Source: Chitinophaga sp. LS1
GTDB taxonomy: Bacteria > Bacteroidota > Bacteroidia > Chitinophagales > Chitinophagaceae
Length of the DNA stretch: 64,000 nt
Assembly (NCBI RefSeq): GCF_034274695.1
Contig: NZ_CP128362.1
Coordinates: 4,590,501 to 4,654,500 of the forward strand
Direction: 5' to 3'
Below, piece by piece: positions 16,220 through 25,185 of the stretch. A model generated the notes under the pieces. It made no database searches and was not told the DNA's origin. It saw only the letters and a program-made list of their open reading frames with translations. The position numbers and the translations under genes were made by a program. How positions within the stretch are numbered: position 1 is the stretch's first letter; each line of letters begins with the position of its first letter.

Positions 16220-17449
16220 ATGACTAGTACCAATCTCAAAGCCTTTGGCAAGGTGAAACACCTTGTTAGTGCAATTTTAAATGAATTGCCCCTAATAACC
16301 AAACCTCAATACAAATTTATGATTTCGCTATTTGAGGTCTGGCTATGTTTGCCTGTTCGATATACCATCTCCAATCTTAGCCGTTTTGGTACTTATTGTG
16401 AGAAAAGCATCCGATTGCAAATGGAAAAGGAATTTGATTTCGGAGGCTTTAATAGTTCTTTGATTAAGGATAACAGTGGTAAGCATCTCATTGCTGCTTA
16501 TGACCCAACTTATTTGCCAAAGTCTGGAAAGCATACTCCTGGTCTGGGTAAATTTTGGAGTGGTAAAGATCAAAAAGCTGTTAAAGGTCTTGAGATAGGA
16601 TGTCTGGCAATAATAGATGTCGATGCCAGAACTGCTTTCCCATTAAAAGTAGTTCAAACTCCTGATAAGACTACACTTGATGAGAAGGGAATGAGTAGGG
16701 TTGATCACTACGTGGATGTTATAAAATCAGAAGTGCTGACCTTAAAAAGTATGGTCGATTATTTAGCAGTCGATTCATATTTCATGAAACAAGAGTTTAT
16801 TTTACCAATATTGAAGGAAGGATTGCATATTGTAACAAAGATGAGATCCGATGCCAATCTGATTTATGTATACAATGGGCCAAGGTCTACAGGACCTGGA
16901 CGTCCCAGGATACATGGAGATAAAGTTAGTTGTGGCAGTATTGATAAGCGAAAAATCAGGGAATTTGCTGTAGATAATGACGCTGTTTATTATAGTGGTG
17001 TAGTTTGGTCTGCTATTCTTAAATGCAAGGTTAGAATTGTATACATAGAAGAAAAGGTCACGGGTAAATATGAAATACTTCTTTGTACGGATATCGAACT
17101 AAAACCAGAGTTGATACTCAACTATTATCAACTGCGCTTCCAGATTGAATTTCTTATCCGTGATGCAAAGCAACATGGGGGCTTGGAGGAATGCCAGGCA
17201 AGAAGTGAGAAAAAGTTACACTTCCATTTCAATATGGCATTTGCTACTGTGGGTCTGGCCAAAGTGTTATTTTGGATGAAACTACCAGATCAACATAGAG
17301 GTGCTTTTTCTATGAGAAATATTAAAATGGCATGGTACAACAGATTTTTAACTGACCGAATTTTCTCAAACTTGCCACTGGACTTGAATTGTAATAAAAT
17401 AAAAAAGCTATATCAAAAGTGCCTGGATATAGGAAATTTGGCCGCTTAA
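16220..17449 (+). CDS. IS4-family DDE transposase
   Basis: 409 residues. The first catalytic Asp is in AAYDPTYLPKSGK, the second in YLAVDSYFMK, and the third acidic residue is in YQLRFQIEFLIRDAKQ, which fits the IS4 signature Y-x2-R-x3-E-x6-K. The reading frame is intact. I could not define matching terminal inverted repeats, so the element limits are uncertain. Decayed relatives are at 4393-5020 (+), 25076-25185 (-) and 26281-26360 (-), so this family has been in the locus for a long time. Confidence 0.85.
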   Translation: MTSTNLKAFGKVKHLVSAILNELPLITKPQYKFMISLFEVWLCLPVRYTISNLSRFGTYCEKSIRLQMEKEFDFGGFNSSLIKDNSGKHLIAAYDPTYLPKSGKHTPGLGKFWSGKDQKAVKGLEIGCLAIIDVDARTAFPLKVVQTPDKTTLDEKGMSRVDHYVDVIKSEVLTLKSMVDYLAVDSYFMKQEFILPILKEGLHIVTKMRSDANLIYVYNGPRSTGPGRPRIHGDKVSCGSIDKRKIREFAVDNDAVYYSGVVWSAILKCKVRIVYIEEKVTGKYEILLCTDIELKPELILNYYQLRFQIEFLIRDAKQHGGLEECQARSEKKLHFHFNMAFATVGLAKVLFWMKLPDQHRGAFSMRNIKMAWYNRFLTDRIFSNLPLDLNCNKIKKLYQKCLDIGNLAA

Positions 17450-17488
17450 AACTACCTAACTATTGATTTTAAATGTTTAAAGTATAGT

Positions 17489-17773
17489 TTGCATTGGATT
17501 AGCTTGATAGAAATTATTGAAGATGGTATTTGCCATATAATAGTTAAAAGAAAGGATGAATTGGAAATTGATATTTCTGTGCCAATCGGGGAACTCAAAT
17601 TTGAATTGGTACCTATTCCATCCCGTTATACTTACTATAAATTATTAGTTTATCATAAATCTGACCTGTTAGTTTCTCAATGGGAATTAGATGAGTGGCG
17701 TAGATACCGAATGCAGAAAATAATCCAATATTTTCATCCGGATAGTAGGATGGCAAAGCAGGAAAAATTATAG
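17489..17773 (+). CDS. Fragment of an immunity-type protein
   Basis: 94 residues beginning with TTG about 40 bp after the IS4 transposase. The sequence HIIVKRKDELEIDISVPIGE and KLLVYHKSDLLVSQWELDEW is soluble and acidic, and the C-terminus is basic. The IS probably removed the true start. The family is not recognised. Confidence 0.4.
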   Translation: MHWISLIEIIEDGICHIIVKRKDELEIDISVPIGELKFELVPIPSRYTYYKLLVYHKSDLLVSQWELDEWRRYRMQKIIQYFHPDSRMAKQEKL

Positions 17774-17799
17774 GCTGTTATTTTGAGGAAGCTTATACC

Positions 17800-18072
17800 T
17801 TGGCAAGTAATGCGTCCAGAATTAAAGCCACCTGTATAAAATCAGGTTTGCTTTATTTGGTTGGATTTGTAAATAAGTATTTGCTCCGAAAATACGGTGT
17901 GTATACGACAGTATTTATCGTTGGGAATTCAAACAATAATAAAGGGAACCTGATTTTTAATTATGAATTCTATGTTGGAGGTAAGAAATATAAAAACATA
18001 GCCTCATATTTATACTTGTATAATAATGCAAGATGGGAACTCATAGGGAAATCGTTTCCGGTTGTATATTAG
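17800..18072 (+). CDS. Small protein with N-terminal hydrophobic segment, immunity-type
   Basis: 90 residues from a TTG (MASNASRIKATCIKSGLLYL). The later part, NLIFNYEFYVGGKKYKNIAS, has the YxFxVGGxxY layout also seen in the broken gene at 13134. No ATG start is available, so it may be a shortened or fused form. Confidence 0.4.
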   Translation: MASNASRIKATCIKSGLLYLVGFVNKYLLRKYGVYTTVFIVGNSNNNKGNLIFNYEFYVGGKKYKNIASYLYLYNNARWELIGKSFPVVY

Positions 18073-18096
18073 CCTAAAAATCCGGGGACAAATTTA

Positions 18097-18183
18097 ATGC
18101 TAATCACTCCCAACGATTTTAAGTACATTGATAAATCTTACCCTGATAGTTTAAATTGGGTGTTAAAATATGTAAATGATTAG
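18097..18183 (+). pseudogene. 5' stub of a gene ended by a MITE insertion
   Basis: 28 codons (MLITPNDFKYIDKSYPDSLN...) end at a TAG that is the first codon of the inserted element at 18181. The start is a good ATG. The insertion truncated a small, probably immunity-type gene; nothing after the element clearly continues it. Confidence 0.5.
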
Positions 18184-18253
18184 AACTCATTTCATAAATG
18201 GGTATTTGTAATTGATAGTCAATGCTTGAAGGGTAATTATGAAATGAGTTCTA
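18181..18253. mobile_element. 73-bp MITE-like element
   Basis: The ends are inverted repeats: TAGAACTCATTTCATAA at the left and TTATGAAATGAGTTCTA at the right. They match the ends of the IS5/IS427-type element at 1801-2647 (TAGAACCAATTTCATAA) in spacing and most bases. No ORF is inside. It is most simply a non-autonomous derivative that the IS5 transposase could move. Confidence 0.65.
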
Positions 18254-18390
18254 GAATAATTTGAAATCAGGAATTCATAAAAGAAAGTGAGATAGAAAAT
18301 AATAAATACCCGGCCAGCACTCTTTTGTTATATATGGTAAGCTCCCCATTCGAGAAGTATTGAGCCCATTCTGATATAAGGATACCTGAA

Positions 18391-18565
18391 TATTCGATAT
18401 TAAAACGGTAATAACAGGTTGGAATACTATACCTTTTATTATTAATCCTCATACAACAGGGCGATTGTTGCTTATGCAGGAAGGTACAACGTAAGGAATT
18501 GCCAAAGTTGTAGATAGGAATACCTACAAACCAACTCCGGTTATTCTTTGAGATCCGGGTAAGAA
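18391..18565 (+). pseudogene. Toxin-tail remnant
   Basis: Short open pieces read NPHTTGRLLLMQEGTT and GIAKVVDRNTYKPTPVIL, separated by a stop. They occur just upstream of an immunity-type gene, the usual place for a toxin end. Weak evidence. Confidence 0.3.
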
Positions 18566-18576
18566 ATAAATTAAGA

Positions 18577-18921
18577 ATGAAAAATATGGAAGCAGTAATT
18601 TTAATTTTTCCTGTTGCCATTGTCTTTGTTATATTGTGTTTCAAACATGCATATCATGTAGGCGAAGTAGATGCTGCAACATTGAAAAATGCACGACTGA
18701 ATGGGAGAATTTTTTGGAAAGGAGCTTATCATAAGGTTAACGCTATTCGGGTTGAGGGATTTGAAAAATATTGTGTAATTTATACTTATTATGATGAGAA
18801 TGGGCAAAACCTATATAGAACTTCTCATGTAGGAGACTCTATTGCTAAATCAGCAGGTTCGGAGCTTATATCATTATATGATAAAAACGGGGTTTTAGTA
18901 GGCGTTTTTGAACGCAAGTAA
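18577..18921 (+). CDS. Single-pass membrane immunity-type protein
   Basis: 114 residues with an N-terminal membrane helix (AVILIFPVAIVFVILCF) and a soluble domain containing NGRIFWKGAYHKVNAIRVEG, CVIYTYYDENGQNLYRT and a C-terminal ISLYDKNGVLVGVF. The frame is intact with a good ATG. The topology suggests an anchor plus an outward or inward beta-rich domain. The family is not recognised. Confidence 0.55.
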   Translation: MKNMEAVILIFPVAIVFVILCFKHAYHVGEVDAATLKNARLNGRIFWKGAYHKVNAIRVEGFEKYCVIYTYYDENGQNLYRTSHVGDSIAKSAGSELISLYDKNGVLVGVFERK

Positions 18922-19064
18922 TTCCTTGAAATTAAGGAAAAGCTATTAAGTGCATAGTCAAAATATTTTATAGAATATCACTCTCCCCAATTCCTCCAAT
19001 CATTAATAAAATACGCACAATAAATTTTGTAATCTCCTTTTATACTCTACGTTTGCTCACGTAG

Positions 19065-19201
19065 TTCCGCAGAATGTCCTTCATAATTCTCATGCTCTTA
19101 CATACGAATACATTGTTACAGATGTGAATGATTTGTCTGACACTGATAAGAAAACAGCAGATTGGAGGATCATGGTGGAGTTGGAATTTATCATTAATTA
19201 A
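19065..19201 (+). pseudogene. Toxin-tail remnant
   Basis: An open stretch without a start reads TFAHVVPQNVLHNSHALTYE, YIVTDVNDLSDTDKKTADW and ends VELEFIIN. It precedes two immunity-type ORFs. The upstream boundary is uncertain. Confidence 0.4.
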
Positions 19202-19216
19202 TCAAATTAATTTTTT

Positions 19217-19354
19217 ATGAGGATTTTTATGGGTCAGCTGATTATTATAACTAGCTGGGAATTGTTTACGATATCTAATGATGCATCAATATTAGAACGG
19301 ACCACTTTTTATCTTGAAGGTAAAGCAATTCCTAATCCATTTAAATATCTTTAA
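19217..19354 (+). CDS. Short ORF, possible immunity fragment
   Basis: 45 residues, MRIFMGQLIIITSWELFTIS followed by NDASILERTTFYLEGKAIPN. ATG start; the stop is 3 bp before the next gene's ATG. It could be a tiny gene or the surviving end of a larger one. Confidence 0.4.
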   Translation: MRIFMGQLIIITSWELFTISNDASILERTTFYLEGKAIPNPFKYL

Positions 19355-19357
19355 TAT

Positions 19358-19759
19358 ATGAGTGACTTAATTTTTGAATCAAACAGGTACTTTACTTTAT
19401 TTGATGTTGTTGTTAGTCATGGGCAGCTTTTATTGCGGGCACAAAAAAATGAAACGTATTCTCATAATATTGATATCGTTTTTTGGGATACAAGTTATAT
19501 TCAATTGTATACCAGGCTTTATGGAATTTCCATAAGAAAAGTAGAAAAAAATGGAGTCATAAGTTATAATTCAGTCACGGAATACTTAAATTATGATAAA
19601 AGCTATTTGTTTGAAGTATCTAGTGGAGAAGAAGTATACTATGTAGCTGCATCCTATTTAAAGGTGTTTGAAAATCAATTAGCGTTTAACGAAACAAGCT
19701 TGGGTGTACTGGAATACAGAGGGCGCGATAATGAAATAGCCACCAGCATTAAAGGATAA
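19358..19759 (+). CDS. Immunity-type protein, 133 residues
   Basis: A soluble protein (MSDLIFESNRYFTLFDVVVS...) rich in Tyr and Glu, starting 3 bp after the short ORF and followed by a terminator. It completes the cassette that includes the remnant at 19065. The family is not recognised. Confidence 0.5.
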   Translation: MSDLIFESNRYFTLFDVVVSHGQLLLRAQKNETYSHNIDIVFWDTSYIQLYTRLYGISIRKVEKNGVISYNSVTEYLNYDKSYLFEVSSGEEVYYVAASYLKVFENQLAFNETSLGVLEYRGRDNEIATSIKG

Positions 19760-19862
19760 TATAATAATGTTTGTAATATTCCTATGAATGTTAAATAAAG
19801 GGTAGGCAGACAAGTACGCTGATTTTATATTTTACTACTTTTTGGCGAAAGCTAATTTAACC

Positions 19863-19897
19863 AAAAGATCCCGGTCTATTTGATCGGGATCTTTTAT
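19863..19897 (+). terminator. Rho-independent terminator
   Basis: AAAAGATCCCG and CGGGATCTTTT form an 11-bp stem about 100 bp after the 133-residue immunity-type gene. Confidence 0.75.
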
Positions 19898-20210
19898 GGT
19901 CCATCAAATTAATAAATAGAGTGAGCACACCAATTAGTGATTGTTTATGAAGAAGTTGTTTAGTCTTTTAATTTTTTACAAAAGAGGACTAAGATTGCGA
20001 TCCATTGTAATGCTCTCCAGTTAGCCGCTTTTGTTTCAAATCTAATTATTAATGCTTTGAAGCTATCCATCCAGGCATTTGCTTGGTAAGTATTCGGACC
20101 TCGGCATTCCAGAATAATGTTTTACAGCCCTTATCTTTGCTGCTGTAATCATGGTATTGGCTATAAATGAAGTTCTTTGTAATTCGGGGCTAATCTGCTA
20201 ATTGATGTAA

Positions 20211-21974
20211 TCATGTATTTTTCTTCTTCCAATATGGAGGCAACAGATTAATAAGTTCATGAGCTGGGCAATCATGAAGGCGGTCATAGATATCTTTAAG
20301 ATAAATATAAGGATCGATGTCGTTAAGTTTACAAGACTCGATCAGGGAGTAAAAAAGTGCTACTCTCTCTGCTCCATGTTCATTTCCGGCAAACAGGCTA
20401 TTATTGCGGAAGGTAGTAACGGGTCTGATGGCCCTCTCGACGCCATTGTTGTCGGCATCGACGTATCCAAGGGTCGTAAATGCTTTTAGTTTGTGCCATT
20501 GCCCCAGGGCATAATTAACTGCTTTAATTATTGGTGTACCTGGCAGATGATCTATCTGCTGTTGTTCCAGCAACCAGATATGTATTTTATCGAGAAAAGG
20601 AACGCTATATTTCTGACGCAATGCCAATCGCTGGTCATCGGTCATCTTTTTTCTTTCGGCAAAGGCTTCTATCCTGTAAATGATGTTGAACAATGTCAAT
20701 GCTTCTGCCGCTAGCTTTTTATCATATTTCTCTGCTTTCTTAAAACCGCGGCGGATATGGGACAGGCATGTCATTAGGTCCACCTCCTCATTATCTTTAA
20801 AAGCTGCTACATAGCTACCCAGGCCATCCGCCTGAAGCGTGCCCTTAAAATCTTTTAATATCTGCTGTGGAACCTTATGTCCGCGGGATGGGTTAAATTC
20901 AAACAATACTAATTTTTGTTCTTCAGATAAAAATACCCATAGCCAACCCCTGGATGGTTTGCCTTCTCCAATATCATTGAGGTAATCTAATCTTGTCTCA
21001 TCGACCTTCAGATACCGGGCCTGCACAATTACTTTTTTCATACATCTCAACAGCCTTAGCAGTTTCTTAAAGGCCACCTCTTCCCAACCATTTACCGTTG
21101 ATGCTGCGAAGCTGATGCCAGTAGTGCTTTTTATATACCGTAACTGACGTGTATATGGATCCCCATATCCAAACCGGCGGCTGTGTAAGTGTGCCAGCAG
21201 GCTGTTTCCTACTGTTCCTTTTTCTACCAGACGAGGGGCTACTGGTTGGCAGACAAACTTTTTATCTTCTGTACGATATTGAAGCCGCTCCTGTTGTACT
21301 TTAATAATTTTACCCGGCTTGTATTCGTAATAGGTCGTCACTTTTTTGCCCATAGGGATCAGGCCTGTCTTGTCTCCTTCGACGTCAATTGTTTCTGTCA
21401 CTACTTCTATACAAGATGGTTGTACTCTTCTACCTTTATGAGCGAGATGTTTTTTCTTTTTGCGGTTGCCTTTCCGGATCTGGTCATCCACTTGTTGAAT
21501 ATCGCCTTTTGTGGAGGCTACTCTTATAATCTCTTCCAGTTCGGTCAGATCAAAATCAGGTCCTAAGGTTTGTTGTATGGCCGCATCTACTTTTTCACGT
21601 TCAGGTATAAATTTCTCACTCTTTTTACCCTGTAGCATTTCACATAACTCCTGTAACTGCCAGCTCTTCTTTTCTCCCTGAGCAACCTGCTCTTTTAAGA
21701 GCGCATTTTCACTTTCCAATGCTTCGATCCTGCTTTGCAATTCAATGACCTGATGTTCTCTATCAAGCATAATCTCATGTGCCTGATTCAGATAACGGTT
21801 TAATTTATCACATGCTCCATTCTTTGCTTCCAGCTGGTTATTCAGGTCATATATAATCTTACCAAACGTTATTCTCTCTCTGGTCAGAGATTCCAACAAC
21901 TCCCCATTGGTCTCCGTTAGCGTGGAGATTTGTTTTAATGCATCTGTTATAGAAGTGAGTAATTCAGGGCGCAC
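20211..21974 (-). CDS. tnpC: IS66 transposase TnpC
   Basis: 587 residues from a GTG start. The N-terminus is a long coiled coil with a leucine-zipper-like heptad pattern, followed by LCEMLQGKKSEKFIPE, typical of IS66 TnpC. The DDE domain includes LKVDETRLDYL (first Asp), LQADGLGSYVA (second Asp) and VERAIRPVTTFRNNSLFAGN, with Glu in GVERAIRP. The C-terminal DPYIYLKDIYDRLHD block is also standard. The protein sequence looks identical to the copy at 43694-45457. Confidence 0.95.
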   Translation of the reverse strand: MRPELLTSITDALKQISTLTETNGELLESLTRERITFGKIIYDLNNQLEAKNGACDKLNRYLNQAHEIMLDREHQVIELQSRIEALESENALLKEQVAQGEKKSWQLQELCEMLQGKKSEKFIPEREKVDAAIQQTLGPDFDLTELEEIIRVASTKGDIQQVDDQIRKGNRKKKKHLAHKGRRVQPSCIEVVTETIDVEGDKTGLIPMGKKVTTYYEYKPGKIIKVQQERLQYRTEDKKFVCQPVAPRLVEKGTVGNSLLAHLHSRRFGYGDPYTRQLRYIKSTTGISFAASTVNGWEEVAFKKLLRLLRCMKKVIVQARYLKVDETRLDYLNDIGEGKPSRGWLWVFLSEEQKLVLFEFNPSRGHKVPQQILKDFKGTLQADGLGSYVAAFKDNEEVDLMTCLSHIRRGFKKAEKYDKKLAAEALTLFNIIYRIEAFAERKKMTDDQRLALRQKYSVPFLDKIHIWLLEQQQIDHLPGTPIIKAVNYALGQWHKLKAFTTLGYVDADNNGVERAIRPVTTFRNNSLFAGNEHGAERVALFYSLIESCKLNDIDPYIYLKDIYDRLHDCPAHELINLLPPYWKKKNT

Positions 21975-22020
21975 TGCTTTGTGTCATGGTATTGGCTATA
22001 TTAACGCAAAAACAGCATTA

Positions 22021-22389
22021 TTAGTTTGGCTGATCTGTTGATTTTCCTGACTTTCTTTCGTAACGCTTTCTGTACTTAATCTCGATTCCTTCCAGGATGA
22101 GCATCACATCTTTGCGTTCAATCATCATCGCCTGGCAACCAGGATCATAAACAGGTTTGCCAAAGGTGCCTCTGGCTAGTCTTTTGTAATAAAGCGCCTG
22201 ACCATCTCCATCAAATTGCAACATTTTCACCTGGGTGAGACGCCCGTTAAAAAACAAATAGATGATGCCCTTAGCTAATGGATCAAGTGCCATTTGATTA
22301 CGTACGATGCCTGACAAACCATTTATTCCCATCCGCATATCCGCTGCAGATGTATAGATATAAAAATTATAACCAGCTAATGACAACAT
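22021..22389 (-). CDS. tnpB: IS66 TnpB
   Basis: 122 residues with the TnpB signature: DMRMGINGLSGIVRNQMALD, IIYLFFNGRLTQVKMLQFDG, and LARGTFGKPVY. TnpB is required with TnpA and TnpC for IS66 transposition. It starts 3 bp after the TnpA stop. Confidence 0.95.
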   Translation of the reverse strand: MLSLAGYNFYIYTSAADMRMGINGLSGIVRNQMALDPLAKGIIYLFFNGRLTQVKMLQFDGDGQALYYKRLARGTFGKPVYDPGCQAMMIERKDVMLILEGIEIKYRKRYERKSGKSTDQPN

Positions 22390-22392
22390 TGA

Positions 22393-22719
22393 CTAATGAT
22401 TTAGCAAGGTGAGTAAATATTCTGCCGGCACAGGTTGATAAATTGCAATACCGCGCACTTCAGCAAATAAGTTTGAATTAACAGGCTCATTTGATGATGC
22501 TACAATTTTTACGGGAAGTATTGCTGGTGGTGAGGATGGAACCGGTGAAGTATTGTTTGTTTTCTTTAACCAGTAATAAAAACTGCCTTCACTTATTTGA
22601 TGAGCCCTGCAGTATTCGCTAATAATCATGCCGGAATCAGGCTGCTGACGAACATGGAATGCCATGTCTACTTTTAAGGGAGAACCAGGGAGAGATCTCT
22701 GAATTTGCTTCTTTCGCAT
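22393..22719 (-). CDS. tnpA: IS66 TnpA-like protein
   Basis: 108 residues with a helix-turn-helix region (VRQQPDSGMIISEYCRAHQI followed by SEGSFYYWLKK), as in the first ORF of IS66 elements. It probably binds DNA at the element ends. Confidence 0.9.
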   Translation of the reverse strand: MRKKQIQRSLPGSPLKVDMAFHVRQQPDSGMIISEYCRAHQISEGSFYYWLKKTNNTSPVPSSPPAILPVKIVASSNEPVNSNLFAEVRGIAIYQPVPAEYLLTLLNH

Positions 22720-23640
22720 CGTTTAAATTTTGATGCAATGATCGCAATATTTAATTTCTATTCGGGAACGCCGAGAACCGAATACTTACTTTGCTTGTTC
22801 GATCTTGTAGCGTCTTTTATATAATTGATCATCAAAGTATTGATATGACTCACTGGTTTGCTTGCTATTACGGGAATTGGTAGCGATATTAGCTTCCAAT
22901 TCCTTTTCCATACAGTATTCTCTGAATTCTCCTCCATCAAATCCTGCATCTGCATTTAAGAACAATCCTTTCGTATTTATTGTAGCCTCTTCGAGGGTGG
23001 TTAGCATTTCTTCAAAAGTTGAAACAATATTATAAAGATCATTGTGATTGCCGGATTGTGGCTCGCTTACACTAAGTATCTGGCCTTGATTGTCACTCAA
23101 AAACAAACTATTACTCGTTTTGCATGATTTTCGACCCTGATAGCCTACTGCATAGCCTCCTCGCTTCGATGGTGTATGACTTCCATCTAATTGAATCGAA
23201 GACAAATCAAGGATTTGGCGATTTTCCTTTAAAAGATTTATCCAGATAAGTTTCCACGATCCATCGCTGCTCCATTTATTAAAGTAGTAATACACGCCTT
23301 GCCACGTAATTTCACCATTGGGGAAATATTCTTTAATACTTAATTCTCGCCACTGACAGCCCGTTTTTAACCGTTTTAATATCAAGCTTACTACTTTCAC
23401 CAAATCCACTTTTGACTTATATCCTCGCTTTCCTATACTTAAATGCGGCAATATCCATTTTCTTATTATACCTTCGCTTATGATTCCCAGGGTAGTATCT
23501 TTTGGTTCGCAAAACAAAGATCAACTATTCCTGGGTTTCGTGTTTGTATAAAGACAATTCAATAAAGACTAAACAACTTCGAATTATAATTTATTTATAA
23601 TCCATTGAATTGTGATATAATTATTGCTATTTGAGGGCCT

Positions 23641-23812
23641 ATGAAAATGAATTTATTCAAGCCGTTACGATTAAAGTTTGAGAAGCCAGATTGGGCGAGA
23701 AATCCCGAGTTTGGATTATTAGATACCGTTTTAGATCAGCATCCTGAGTTGATTAAAGTGGCAGCAGATGATGTGTTGCGGGATTGTTTGCAAAGTGGGT
23801 TTGGACGTCTTT
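23641..23812 (+). pseudogene. N-terminal fragment of a third transposase type
   Basis: 57 codons from ATG read MKMNLFKPLRLKFEKPDWAR, NPEFGLLDTVLDQHPELIKV and AADDVLRDCLQSGFGRL, then stop. The layout resembles the N-terminus of ISNCY/IS1182-like transposases, but the family is uncertain. It is cut where RHS-like sequence begins. Confidence 0.45.
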
Positions 23813-24279
23813 AGCCCCTATTATGTATTTGAAGACAATCCGATTTGGCATAACGACATAAAGGGTGATTCTGCCGTCCCTGCTCCTGCTCCAGTTAAAG
23901 TAGTTACAATGGATTATCGCGTTAAAAGGGCACAGGACTTTATGAAAAGAAATCCTGGCAAAACTGTACCTTGTAAAGGTATTTTTTTGAATGCCGATCC
24001 AGGCTTTGATAGTGAGGAGTTTCGGCTGGTATGTGATCAAAAGGATATAGCGTTAAATGTGAAACCCAACAAGCGTAACAGCAAAGTCAGCACTGACCAA
24101 TATCGTTATTTCGATGATGAATTGTATAAAAGGAGAATAAAAATCGAGCATGCCAATGCCTGGCTCGATGCATTTAAAGCACTATTGGTGTACTAAGAAA
24201 CAAAGACATTCATATGGTTAGGATTATACTGGTTCGCTTTTATAACCTTGTTCTGTAGAAAATTATAAGTTTAAACAAC
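23801..24279 (+). pseudogene. Mosaic of RHS core end and IS5 transposase C-terminus
   Basis: One frame (ending 24196) first reads VFSPYYVFEDNPIWHNDIKG, an RHS core end, then a linker (DYRVKRAQDFMKRNPGK). From ~23975 it reads KGIFLNADPGFDSEEFRLVC and YFDDELYKRRIKIEHANAWL, the C-terminal half of an IS5 transposase like that at 23517. The IS end TTTAAACAACTTC follows at 24267-24279. It is debris joined by recombination and not a functional protein. Confidence 0.7.
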
Positions 24280-24295
24280 TTCAATAATTAATAAT

Positions 24296-25087
24296 ATGGA
24301 ATTGATTCCCCAAAATTATATAGACTTTTTATACTGGGTGAAGGCAGAAACTGAATCTTTTTGGAGTCAGGACAGAAATACTCCAGGAAATGTATACAAA
24401 TGCAGAGAGTGGATGTATGGTGCTAAATGGATAGGAATGACAGAGCAGGAAATTAATGACATACAGACGAAATATTCAATCGTTTTTACTCCTGAGCATA
24501 GAAGTTTTCTAAGAATTCTGCATAGTATTGATCGAAAGAGGAGAGTTTATGATGATGTTGAAAAAGATGAGGGAGAATATGTTGAATACCCTTTCTTTTT
24601 TAATTGGTTTAGGGATGACGCAGAAATAAATCGCCAATTAAACTGGCCCTATAATACTATTTTAGAAGATATAGAGTCAAATGTTTCTTGGTTTAAAGAA
24701 TGGGGCGAAAAACCAGCTACGTTCGAAGAAAGGAAAAATGTTTTTACACGGATATTCCGGACAGCCCCTAAATTGATTCCAATAACCGGTACCCGATACC
24801 AGGTTGCAGATTTGTCTTTAAAAACGAGACCAATTCTATCTGTTCGCGGAACCGATGTGGTTTTTTTTGGAGCTGATTTCCGTGAATATTTGCTTTTAGA
24901 ACTAGTTAATGAGTTTAATATATATCATGCCAAATATGATGAAGAAGATGCTATCTGGATATGGGAACTGAATGAAGGATACGACAAAAAAGAATTTGGC
25001 CTCTATGGTGAAGAGAGAGCAAGGGAAGTACCTTTCTGGGGGGAGCTTCTGTTTTTTGAATGGTTCGGTAATAACTCAGGCCGCTAA
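24296..25087 (+). CDS. SUKH (SMI1/KNR4-like) immunity-type protein
   Basis: 263 residues with a SUKH-like layout: IGMTEQEINDIQTKYSIVFT, EHRSFLRILHSID, PFFFNWFRD and an aromatic C-terminal region. SUKH proteins are common immunity proteins against nuclease toxins. The last residues (NNSGR) come from sequence overlapping the end of an IS4 fragment, so the original C-terminus was probably replaced. It starts 16 bp after an IS5 end, so its toxin was lost to that element. Confidence 0.6.
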   Translation: MELIPQNYIDFLYWVKAETESFWSQDRNTPGNVYKCREWMYGAKWIGMTEQEINDIQTKYSIVFTPEHRSFLRILHSIDRKRRVYDDVEKDEGEYVEYPFFFNWFRDDAEINRQLNWPYNTILEDIESNVSWFKEWGEKPATFEERKNVFTRIFRTAPKLIPITGTRYQVADLSLKTRPILSVRGTDVVFFGADFREYLLLELVNEFNIYHAKYDEEDAIWIWELNEGYDKKEFGLYGEERAREVPFWGELLFFEWFGNNSGR

Positions 25088-25185
25088 AGCGCCAGTGTTT
25101 AAGCATTTTTGATATAGCTGTCTTATTTTTCTACAATTCAGATCCAGCTCTTCTAAATTTGCAAATTCAAGGAAAATATCAGCTA
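25076..25185 (-). pseudogene. IS4-family transposase C-terminal fragment
   Basis: Reads DIFLEFANLEELDLNCRKIR then QLYQKCLNTGALAA and stop, matching the end of the transposase at 16220-17449 (LDLNCNKIKKLYQKCLDIGN). Only the last ~36 codons survive. Confidence 0.75.

Larger units (their letters stand above)
20086..22789 (-). mobile_element. Complete IS66-family element, copy 1 (2704 bp)
   Basis: Inverted ends GTAAGTATTCGGACCTCGGC and GTAAGTATTCGGTTCTCGGC (outside to inside). The 8-bp target duplication TTTGCTTG is at 20078-20085 and 22790-22797. The three ORFs are the IS66 trio on the - strand. A second copy of the same length is at 42879-45582. Confidence 0.95.
19965..23517 (-). pseudogene. 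IS5-family transposase interrupted by IS66
   Basis: The N-terminal part (23517-22790) starts MFCEPKDTTLGIISEG and has IRKWILPHLS, KTGCQWRELSIKEYFP, QLDGSHTPSKRGG (first Asp), LNADAGFDGGEFR (second Asp) and YKRRYKIEQ, where the third acidic residue lies. After the IS66 the frame resumes at 20085 with NAWMDSFKALIIRFETKAANW and ends near 19965. Removing the IS66 and one TTTGCTTG copy restores the usual EQANAWLDAFKAL block. Related pieces are at 23975-24279 and 31400-31652. Confidence 0.85.
19952..23580 (-). mobile_element. IS5-family element split by an IS66 insertion
   Basis: The ends are inverted repeats: GAAGTTGTTTAGTCTTT at 19952 and its complement ending at 23580. GAA flanks both ends (19949-19951 and 23581-23583), a probable 3-bp target duplication. 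The element carries one transposase on the - strand, cut into two parts by the IS66 at 20086-22789. Confidence 0.8.
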
